A DNA stretch of 17,667 nucleotides, taken from JBBITW01 sp037440525 (GTDB lineage Bacteria > Desulfobacterota > BSN033 > UBA1163). The first letter of the stretch is position 1, and every line of letters begins with the position of its first letter. The notes beneath the pieces were generated by a model, which worked only from the letters and a program-made list of their open reading frames with translations, did no database searches and was not told where the DNA came from. Both the position numbers and the translations under genes were made by a program. The stretch covers positions 1 through 17,667 of the forward strand of contig JBBITW010000062.1 of the NCBI GenBank assembly GCA_037440525.1, given 5' to 3'. Shown one piece after another: positions 11,512 to 17,667 of the stretch.

Positions 11512-12912
11512 TCATTCTTCTCTTGCCCTGATATTATATTTCCTCATAAGTGCCTGGAAATTTGGTCTAAGCATCCCCACATCTTCAGACGCCTTAGTTA
11601 CATTCCATTGATTCCTTTCCAATGCACTAATAATAAATGCCTTCTCTATATCTTCAACTGCCTTCTCTCTTAATTGCTTCTTCATCTCCTTTAGCTCTTC
11701 GCTTGTCATTGGAACATAAGGGGCTGAATCAGCTTTTCGCTGCTGATCAGGTAGAATAATATGTTCAGGCCTTACCATATCTTCTTCCATCATCACAACA
11801 GTTCTCTCCACTACATTTTCCAGCTCCCGAACATTTCCAGGCCAGGGATAGCGCATCAATCTCTCCATCGCCTCTGATGTAAAGCCCTTTATCTTTTTCC
11901 CCATCTCTTCAGAATATTTCCTTAAAAAATGTATTGCTAAAAGGGGAATATCCTCCTGACGTTCCTTTAAAGTAGGGAGATATATGGGTACAATATTGAG
12001 TCTGTAGTAGAGATCTTCACGGAAGCTTCCTTCTTTGATCATCTTTTCAAGATCTTTGTTAGTTGCAGCGATTAAACGAATATCAACCTTTTTTGATTTT
12101 GTTCCACCAACAGGGGTAAACTCCCTTTCCTGTAATACTCTCAGGAGTTTAGCCTGAATGGAAAGACTGATATTGCCTACCTCATCGAGGAAGACTGTCC
12201 CTCCGTCTGCAACCTCAAAAAGACCCGGTTTAGTTGTAATAGCACCGGTAAAAGACCCTCTGATATGCCCGAAAAGTTCACTCTCCAGTAGGTTCTCTGA
12301 TAATACAGCGCAATCCACAGGAACAAATTGTCTATCCCTTCTTAGACTATTAAAATGAATGGCTCGAGCAATCAATTCCTTACCTGTTCCGCTCTGACCA
12401 TAGATTAGAACCGTGCTATCTGTGTGGGCCACCTTTGCAATGATTCTGTAGATCTCCTGCATCTTTTTACTCTTTCCAACAATATTATGGAATCCATACT
12501 TCTCCTGTAATTCCTGTCGTAAATATATGTTCTCAAGGAGAAGGCTCTTCTGCTCAATGGCCTTTTTCACCACGATTGAGACTTCATCTGGAGTAAAGGG
12601 TTTGGGTATGTAGTCAAAGGCCCCTAATTTCATAGCTTCGACTGCTGTCTCCACAGTAGAAAAACCTGTAATCATAATTATGATAGTCTCTGGATATTCC
12701 TTTTTAAGGGTTCTAAGGACCTCCATACCATCGATTCCTGGCATTTTCAGATCTGTAATGACAATTTCGAAAGGGTTTTCCCTCATCTTTTTGAAGGCCT
12801 CTTCTCCGCTAAGGGCTGTCTCAACCTCGTAACCCTCTTCTTCGAGAATTCGTCTGCAACTTTCACAAACGATCATTTCATCGTCAACAACAAGTATTCT
12901 TGGATTTGGCAC
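11512..12912 (-). CDS. NtrC-family sigma-54-dependent response regulator
   Basis: The 466 aa hold a receiver (Asp10/Asp11, phospho-acceptor Asp54 in TDLKMPG, Thr82, Lys104), a linker, an AAA+ domain and a Fis-type HTH. AAA+ motifs: Walker A GQSGTGKE (172-179), the sigma-54 contact loop GSFTGA (219-224, Ser in place of the usual Ala), Walker B GGTVFLDEVG (Asp243, Glu244), FREDLYYRLN and WPGNVRELENV. The HTH lies around 425-462 (NQWNVTKASEDVGMLRPNFQ). GTG 12912 follows AAGGAGG with good spacing. The neighbouring sigma-54 promoter at 11048-11063 makes the cytochrome operon its probable target. No histidine kinase is adjacent, so its partner is unassigned. Confidence 0.95.
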   Translation of the reverse strand: MPNPRILVVDDEMIVCESCRRILEEEGYEVETALSGEEAFKKMRENPFEIVITDLKMPGIDGMEVLRTLKKEYPETIIIMITGFSTVETAVEAMKLGAFDYIPKPFTPDEVSIVVKKAIEQKSLLLENIYLRQELQEKYGFHNIVGKSKKMQEIYRIIAKVAHTDSTVLIYGQSGTGKELIARAIHFNSLRRDRQFVPVDCAVLSENLLESELFGHIRGSFTGAITTKPGLFEVADGGTVFLDEVGNISLSIQAKLLRVLQEREFTPVGGTKSKKVDIRLIAATNKDLEKMIKEGSFREDLYYRLNIVPIYLPTLKERQEDIPLLAIHFLRKYSEEMGKKIKGFTSEAMERLMRYPWPGNVRELENVVERTVVMMEEDMVRPEHIILPDQQRKADSAPYVPMTSEELKEMKKQLREKAVEDIEKAFIISALERNQWNVTKASEDVGMLRPNFQALMRKYNIRAREE

Positions 12913-12958
12913 CTTTGAGCCTCCTTATTAAAATTAAGCCTAAATAAAGATATGGCTT

Positions 12959-14209
12959 TCAATCTTTAGTTGAACCTATTGTCAGTGGTCGTCCAAGAAA
13001 ACCTATTACGATCGCCGCTATAAGAGAAGTCAAACCACCCAGTCCAAATGACCATCTAAATGTCCCTGTCAAATCGGCAAGATAACCTGTTAAGACAGGG
13101 CTTACCATCATTCCAACTCCATAGAAGATAGTGAGTAGACCAAAAATCGTTCCAGCCATCTCCTTCGGGAAATAGTCTCTGACACAAGCAGGATACATTG
13201 GCCAAATGGCTCCATAGAGGAATCCAAAAAACCCTGTCCCTATAATTAATGGGATGACGTTACTGCCTGCAAGGAGTATAAATAAAATTCCCCCTGTTAC
13301 CGATGATTGTATAATTATCAATGATTTTCTTCTACCTATGTAATCTGAAAGTGTATTCAGGAAAAACCCTCCCACAACACCACTGAAGGCAATGACTGTG
13401 AGGAGAATCGAAGATATTTGATAAGGAATCTTTAATTCCATAGTCCCATAGGTAACGATAAAATCAACGACTGTATAGGTGCCATAAGAGATTGCAAAAT
13501 AGGAAATTCCCATAATCCATAATCGATGAATCTTAATTATCTCAATATAACGCATCCTTTTAATCGGAATTTCAGAAACCTTCTCCTTTTTATAAGCCTC
13601 TCCCCAGGGAAGAAGCCCTAAATCTTTAGGTCTATCTCTTAAGAAAATTGCATTAATAAAGAAAAGGAGGAGTCCTGAAATACCAAGAATTAACCAACCC
13701 GAACGCCAGCTATATCTCGATACAATAAATGGAAGTAACAAACCCATTATCCCAAGACCAATTCCATAACTTGGAGAAAGGATTCCAAGTGCCAACCCCC
13801 TCTTTGTTTCCCCAAACCATCTCTGAATCAATGTAGTAATTGGTACCCATGTAGCAGATGCACCAAAGCCAACGATAGAATAAAAAATGGCAGATGTAAT
13901 AAAGCCCTCTGTCTTCCCCATAAGAAGAGTTCCTCCTCCTAAAAAGAGGCAGAAAAAACTTATCACCTTTCTACCCCCAACACGATCTGTTAACCATCCC
14001 ATGAAGGGAGCAAATATGAGGTATACAATTGCAAATGAACTCTTGATCATCCCTGCCTCTGTCTTTGTCAAATGAAGATCCTTGATCATTTCGGGCAGAA
14101 GGACAGAGTAGGCACCTATTCGAATACTATATGCGATAAAAAGTGTAAGGAAACCCGCTCCCAAAACAATCCATCCCCAATGAATCTTAATCTCTTTATA
14201 TATTGCCAC
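12959..14209 (-). CDS. MFS transporter (oxalate:formate antiporter/monocarboxylate porter-like)
   Basis: About 416 aa with the twelve-helix major facilitator pattern. The loop after helix 2 has the MFS signature GWLTDRVGGRKV, and the equivalent loop in the second half is LSDYIGRRKS. The layout (LPEMIKDLHLTKTEAG near the start, FPKEMAGTIFGLL near helix 10) resembles OFA/monocarboxylate porters, so a small organic anion is a plausible substrate but not proven. GTG 14209 has AAAGGA six bases upstream and is favoured over TTG 14227. It overlaps the end of the HAD gene by 14 bases, so the two are coupled. It is followed 46 bp later by the NtrC-type regulator. Confidence 0.88.
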   Translation of the reverse strand: MAIYKEIKIHWGWIVLGAGFLTLFIAYSIRIGAYSVLLPEMIKDLHLTKTEAGMIKSSFAIVYLIFAPFMGWLTDRVGGRKVISFFCLFLGGGTLLMGKTEGFITSAIFYSIVGFGASATWVPITTLIQRWFGETKRGLALGILSPSYGIGLGIMGLLLPFIVSRYSWRSGWLILGISGLLLFFINAIFLRDRPKDLGLLPWGEAYKKEKVSEIPIKRMRYIEIIKIHRLWIMGISYFAISYGTYTVVDFIVTYGTMELKIPYQISSILLTVIAFSGVVGGFFLNTLSDYIGRRKSLIIIQSSVTGGILFILLAGSNVIPLIIGTGFFGFLYGAIWPMYPACVRDYFPKEMAGTIFGLLTIFYGVGMMVSPVLTGYLADLTGTFRWSFGLGGLTSLIAAIVIGFLGRPLTIGSTKD

Positions 14210-14843
14210 CCTTGATCCTTTCTTCAAGCTCTCTTAAATCTGAAATGATAAATTCTCCCTTCTGCTTGCATGACCTATCCAAATAGAAGGCATTAATGCC
14301 CAGGGAACGAGGGACAAGGTAATCAAACTCAAAGTGATCTCCCACGTGGATGATCTCATCGGGTTTGGACCCAAGCATTCCACAAATCTTATTATAGAAT
14401 GTCGCGGTCTTTTTTACCTCTCCGAAATCGGAGGTGGCTGAAAAGATCCGATCAAAAAATCTGCCGAGACCAGTGACTCCCATCTCAACATCTATGAACT
14501 CCCTTCCTGCATTCGAGGTCAAAACTATATAGTATCTCTCTTTAAGACGACTTAAGATATCACTAACATCAGGAAAAACTTTAATCTTATCCGTATACTG
14601 GTGCATCAAATCATTCCAGCTCGCATTCAACTTAAATATTGAGAACCAGTATTTAATGTCATACCATTCGATTGAGCCTTCCCCAACCTTAAGGTATTCC
14701 TCAACAACAATATGTTTTGCTTCTTCGAAGGGAATCCCTGTCTTTTCTCCATAAAGTTTTGGAATACCGTGTAACCAAACCCAGTCCGTGAATTCTGTGT
14801 CAACCAGTGTCCCATCCATATCAAAAGAGATAATCTTTGTCAT
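14196..14843 (-). CDS. HAD-superfamily hydrolase
   Basis: About 215 aa with all four HAD motifs (positions from ATG 14843): motif I FDMDGTLVD (Asp8, Asp10), motif II LTSNAG (Ser110), motif III Lys in GEVKKTATFY, and motif IV GDHFEFDY (Asp169, Asp174). A helical cap lies between I and II, as in phosphoglycolate phosphatase-like enzymes. The substrate is unknown; a phosphomonoester is likely. ATG 14843 is chosen over TTG 14855 because MTKIISFDMDGT is the usual family beginning. Its end overlaps the MFS start, linking the two in translation. Confidence 0.87.
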   Translation of the reverse strand: MTKIISFDMDGTLVDTEFTDWVWLHGIPKLYGEKTGIPFEEAKHIVVEEYLKVGEGSIEWYDIKYWFSIFKLNASWNDLMHQYTDKIKVFPDVSDILSRLKERYYIVLTSNAGREFIDVEMGVTGLGRFFDRIFSATSDFGEVKKTATFYNKICGMLGSKPDEIIHVGDHFEFDYLVPRSLGINAFYLDRSCKQKGEFIISDLRELEERIKGGNI

Positions 14844-14978
14844 CTTTTCATCCAACCTTTCAAATAAATTTTAATCATGATAAGTTTTATGACAAATTTT
14901 CAAACATTAAAGTTTTGGAGATTGGTCATTGGAGGTTATTGATTATTGGTGCTTGTAATTTGGTGCCTCGGTAAGTCA

Positions 14979-15749
14979 TTATATCCTCTCAATGACCATG
15001 TCGTCCGCAGTTTTAATCTCCTTCTCCATATCAGCAATAACTATAGTCCGAATGGACAGATAGGCACGGGATGTAAAAATAGTAATGCATCGTCTGTCAA
15101 ACATCACCAATGGGGCATAGGGCTGATGCGATCTGATTAGTACACGTTTCCTATATCTCTCCATCAAACGTTCAAAATAGGGGCGACCGAACTGGGGTCT
15201 ACCTCCCCAATCCCCTAAGATCTCCAGTGGACTTTCATTAAAATCCCCCCATACAATCCTATCCCACTGAATATTACCCGGTTCAATCTGATCTATTTTC
15301 TCAAGGGATTCCAGATCTGGGAGGCCTCCATGAATTGCTAAGATTCCGTTTTGTGATGTTGCTGATAGTGGAAATTTTGAGAAAAGATGCCCATAGGTTT
15401 CTCTCTCCTTTATCGAAAGTGAATCCCAGAAATTTGCAGGATACAGTTCTTTCACCATATAACCCTCATGATTTCCTGAAAGGAGGAAAACTTCATCAGG
15501 ATGTTTCAATTTAATCTGGAGCAGATATTGAATATTCTCTCTTGAGTAAATACCCCGATCTACATAATCGCCTAAGAATACGATTCGGTAAGATTTATTT
15601 AGATAACGATGAATAACCTCCTCACTCGAATCCAGATCTCCATGGGTATCCCCAACAAAGACCACCTTCCCTTGAGGGGGGAGATGGATCAGACGAGGTT
15701 CATTCTCAAGGATCTTACCAACCTCGTTAAATAGCTCTTCTATCCACAT
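14979..15749 (-). CDS. PPP-family metallophosphoesterase (Ser/Thr phosphatase-like)
   Basis: The 256 aa carry the PPP metal-site set in order: GDTHGD (Asp34, His36), GDYVDRG (Asp61, Arg65), GNHE (Asn93, His94), AIHGGLP (His140) and RSHQ (His208). This matches bacterial relatives of eukaryotic PP1/PP2A and diadenosine-tetraphosphate phosphatases. The substrate may be a phosphoprotein or a small molecule; sequence alone does not decide. It is soluble, with no signal or membrane segment. The ATG at 15749 has no obvious Shine-Dalgarno sequence. It lies between YjbQ (99 bp upstream) and the HAD gene (about 135 bp downstream), gaps that argue against tight coupling. Confidence 0.9.
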   Translation of the reverse strand: MWIEELFNEVGKILENEPRLIHLPPQGKVVFVGDTHGDLDSSEEVIHRYLNKSYRIVFLGDYVDRGIYSRENIQYLLQIKLKHPDEVFLLSGNHEGYMVKELYPANFWDSLSIKERETYGHLFSKFPLSATSQNGILAIHGGLPDLESLEKIDQIEPGNIQWDRIVWGDFNESPLEILGDWGGRPQFGRPYFERLMERYRKRVLIRSHQPYAPLVMFDRRCITIFTSRAYLSIRTIVIADMEKEIKTADDMVIERI

Positions 15750-15847
15750 AGAGAACTCTGCTCAGATTCAGGATGATTGATTTAATGTCAAGTCCTAAAG
15801 TTCAAATTTCAAAGTCTTTAGATTTTAGAATTTGGCATTGAAAAAAT

Positions 15848-16252
15848 CTATTTCTCTGTTTTTATCACCTTTAAATGAACCTTACGATTTCTGGGACCAT
15901 CAAACTCACAGAAGAAGATTCCCTGCCATGTTCCAAGAACCAATTTGCTCGATTCAATCAAGACTGTTTGAGAACAACCTATCAAACTTGCCTTTACATG
16001 GGCAGGAGAATTTCCCTCCAGATGTTGATAGTGATTCTCAAAGGGGACGATCTTATTTAATTCCATAATAATATCACTTATCACACTCGGGTCGGCGTTC
16101 TCATTTATAGTAACAGCAGCTGTTGTGTGTGGAACAAATATTATACAGAAACCTTCTTCCACTCCCTCCTTCTCAACGATCTCCCTGACCTGCTGCGTAA
16201 TATCTATAAACTCGATCTTTCTTGAAGTCCTCACTCGAAAGGTATGAACCAT
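15848..16252 (-). CDS. yjbQ: YjbQ/UPF0047 family protein
   Basis: The 134 aa match the YjbQ family along the full length: PHTTAAVTINENADPSV, then HLEGNSPAHVKASLIG, then LGTWQGIFFCEFDGPR, the three conserved blocks carrying the His/Glu cluster near the active site. Members have been linked to a secondary thiamine-phosphate synthase activity, but the physiological role is unsettled. The protein is small and cytoplasmic. ATG 16252 follows AAGGGG. It is divergent from the transglutaminase-like gene across a 144-bp AT-rich gap. No TPP riboswitch features were seen upstream. Confidence 0.93.
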   Translation of the reverse strand: MVHTFRVRTSRKIEFIDITQQVREIVEKEGVEEGFCIIFVPHTTAAVTINENADPSVISDIIMELNKIVPFENHYQHLEGNSPAHVKASLIGCSQTVLIESSKLVLGTWQGIFFCEFDGPRNRKVHLKVIKTEK

Positions 16253-16396
16253 CTAACCCCTTATCCCCCTTTCCATCACTTCTCTTTCAATTCTTTTTCA
16301 TACCATATCCAAAAAATAATCTCAATTATGAGGAAATTTCAAAAATTTTTGGTTAAAATGGAATAATTACAAAAATCATTTCAAAGGTGAAGAAAT

Positions 16397-17095
16397 ATGA
16401 AAGAAGATATGAGACCCTATCTTATCCCAACCGAAATTATCGATAGCGATAATGAGCTGATTCGAAATTATGCAAATGATATAGTTAAAAATGAAACAAA
16501 CCTCATAGAAATTGCAGTGAAACTCTACCTTGCTGTAAGAGACAATATCAGATATGACCCTTATGCCCCTTTTTACAGACCTGAGCATTATAGAGCAAGC
16601 TGCGTACTTATGCGAGGCAAGGGATTTTGTATCCCAAAGGCATCTCTGCTCTGTGCCTTAGGACGAGCTTGTGGGATACCTTCCCGTGTTGGTTTTGCAA
16701 CTGTAAGGAATCATCTTACCACAAAACAATTTCTTGAATTTCTTGGAACGGATAAATTTGTCTATCATGGCTTTGTCGAATTCTTTCTTTCAGGCAAATG
16801 GGTTAAGGCCACACCTGCCTTCAATAAGGAACTTTGTATAAGACATAAAGTTCCGCCTCTCGAATTTAATGGGAGAGAGGATTCCCTATTCCAGGCTTAT
16901 AATATGGAAAACCAGAAATTTATGGAATATATAGAATTTAAAGGAATCTATGCAGATATTCCTTTTGATGAAATCTTAAAAGCCTTTAAAGATGCTTATG
17001 GTGAAGAACGTATTAAGAATTGGATCAGAATGTTTGAAGAAAGAGAGGGCCATAGCCTTGCTGATTTTGAGAGTGAAGATGTAGTAAATGAATAA
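16397..17095 (+). CDS. Transglutaminase-like (papain-fold) protein
   Basis: The 232 aa include the transglutaminase core: AVRDNIRYD, then GKGFCIPKASLLCALGRACG with nucleophile Cys78 at the start of the helix, GIPSRVGFATVRNHL, and YHGFVEFF with His124. The third member, usually Asp after a Trp about a dozen residues later, is not evident: the stretch reads GKWVKATPAFN. Either Asn143 or another residue replaces it, or activity differs. A C-terminal extension of about 80 residues is helical. There is no signal peptide. AAAGGTG before ATG 16397 supports the start. Possible roles are a protease, amidase or cross-linking enzyme. The 79-aa gene follows 66 bp later and may be cotranscribed. Confidence 0.85.
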   Translation: MKEDMRPYLIPTEIIDSDNELIRNYANDIVKNETNLIEIAVKLYLAVRDNIRYDPYAPFYRPEHYRASCVLMRGKGFCIPKASLLCALGRACGIPSRVGFATVRNHLTTKQFLEFLGTDKFVYHGFVEFFLSGKWVKATPAFNKELCIRHKVPPLEFNGREDSLFQAYNMENQKFMEYIEFKGIYADIPFDEILKAFKDAYGEERIKNWIRMFEEREGHSLADFESEDVVNE

Positions 17096-17161
17096 ACCCT
17101 TTTTCAATATCTTGAAATCTAAATAGAAATCGTGTAATTTGATAACAAAGGAGGGGTTAGG

Positions 17162-17401
17162 ATGGCTCTCAAAAAGGTCTCAGAAATTTTAAAACTTGTT
17201 GAACTCCTTAATGAGGAGGTGAAGGAGGTTTCAAAAAGGCTGAGCAGGATAACACCCAAGGAGGTGAGTGAAAGGTTAGGAACCCTTGCCCTGCTTAGAG
17301 AAAAAATCCTGAATCTCCAGGTTGATCTACCTCAAGAGCTCGAGTCAAAACTTATGGAGTTCTTTCCCTATATCGAAAAGATCAAAACAAAACCCTCCTG
17401 A
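17162..17401 (+). CDS. 79-aa helical protein of unknown function
   Basis: The ATG follows AAAGGAGGGG, a strong ribosome site. The sequence is nearly all helix-forming: KKVSEILKLVELLNEEVKEV, then two further amphipathic helices with heptad-like Leu/Val spacing, ending PYIEKIKTKPS. A coiled coil or helical-hairpin protein is likely. There is no signal peptide or membrane segment. I recognise no family. It follows the transglutaminase-like gene on the same strand. The dispersed 50-bp repeat starts only 21 bp after its stop. Confidence 0.65.
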   Translation: MALKKVSEILKLVELLNEEVKEVSKRLSRITPKEVSERLGTLALLREKILNLQVDLPQELESKLMEFFPYIEKIKTKPS

Positions 17402-17421
17402 CCCCGAAGGGAGTAAAGTAT

Positions 17422-17471
17422 GCATTCGAAGGGTTTGGAACCATACCTCCCAAGTCATTTCAGGACTTTTT
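17422..17471 (-). repeat. 50-bp dispersed repeat, copy 2
   Basis: The reverse complement matches 2803-2852 at 47 of 50 positions (three single substitutions, no gaps). It lies just after the 79-aa gene stop. Unlike copy 1 it lacks the right arm that would complete the 12-bp inverted repeat. Confidence 0.8.
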
Positions 17472-17489
17472 TTCTCTCCGAAATTTTGA

Positions 17490-17518
17490 TTGACAAAACT
17501 ATTTAACAAATATAACAT
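17490..17518 (+). promoter_or_regulatory. Sigma-70-type promoter pointing out of the window
   Basis: A perfect -35 box TTGACA (17490-17495), a 17-base spacer, then TAACAT (17513-17518, 4 of 6 bases of TATAAT). No start codon with a convincing frame follows within the window, so the gene it drives, if any, lies to the right. Confidence 0.45.
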
Positions 17519-17615
17519 AACCATAGACTTGTTACTCGTAGCAATTAAATCTTTACAATTATCCCCCTCCCTCTACCCAATGAGGCTGTGTCGCAATGAG
17601 GTGTATGCCATGTTT

Positions 17616-17643
17616 GTCATTCCGAGCGAAGCGAGGAATCTAT
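17616..17643 (-). repeat. REP-like unit, GATTCCTCGCT/CGCTCGGAATGAC type, copy 2
   Basis: The reverse complement matches 7436-7463 in 27 of 28 positions. It is intergenic, about 25 bases from the right end of the window. Confidence 0.75.
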
Positions 17644-17667
17644 AGAATTCAAACCTTTATAAAACAT

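Noticed and set aside
14900..14960. ATTGGTCATTGG/GATTATTGG-like direct repeats in the intergenic DNA
   Set aside because: Short, irregular and AT-rich, common background in such gaps; no definable unit.
16253..16396. TPP riboswitch or other structured leader before yjbQ
   Set aside because: The 144-bp gap is AT-rich and lacks the conserved thi-box sequence and any stable hairpin.

Overview
The window looks like an AT-rich chromosome segment from an anaerobic, respiring bacterium with multiheme cytochromes and sigma-54 regulation. The Desulfobacterota ('Deltaproteobacteria') or a neighbouring phylum such as Nitrospirota would fit. This is inferred from gene content (11-heme cytochrome c, NtrC-type regulator, multi-GAF hybrid kinase, transglutaminase-like protein, REP-like palindromes); no rRNA or other marker fixes the taxon.

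Bases 1-2676 are the end of an integrated mobile element. A 36-bp 3'-terminal tRNA-like fragment (T-arm, acceptor strand, CCA) at 2641-2676 marks the element/host junction. To its left, on the minus strand, are a partial RNase H-like gene, a small Cys-rich gene broken by an in-frame stop, a hicBA toxin-antitoxin pair (hicA lies in a different frame from the longest ORF there) and an unknown 184-codon gene. Divergent from these, on the plus strand, are a small excisionase-like HTH protein, a 41-aa very acidic protein and a shortened phage-type P-loop ATPase that stops immediately before the tRNA fragment. No integrase is visible.

Bases 2677-17667 look like host backbone. They hold a soluble triple-GAF hybrid histidine kinase, an exported M48 metalloprotease with TPRs, then a minus-strand operon (about 11040 to 7534): two tandem paralogous small membrane proteins, a stand-alone receiver domain, an 11-heme membrane-anchored cytochrome c, a cytochrome b, and a 55-aa basic protein, closed by a strong intrinsic terminator. 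A near-consensus sigma-54 promoter (-24/-12) precedes the operon, and a candidate enhancer palindrome lies about 95 bp further upstream. An NtrC-type sigma-54 activator is encoded just beyond, so a locally regulated quinone/periplasm electron-transfer module is the natural reading.

The minus-strand run continues with a two-TM protein, the NtrC-type regulator, an MFS transporter, a HAD hydrolase, a PPP-family phosphatase and a YjbQ-family protein. On the plus strand are a transglutaminase-like protein and a 79-aa helical protein. Two repeat families recur. A 50-bp repeat (47/50 identical) occurs in inverted orientation at 2803-2852 and 17422-17471, close to both ends of the backbone segment. 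A REP-like palindrome occurs at 7364-7463 and 17616-17643.
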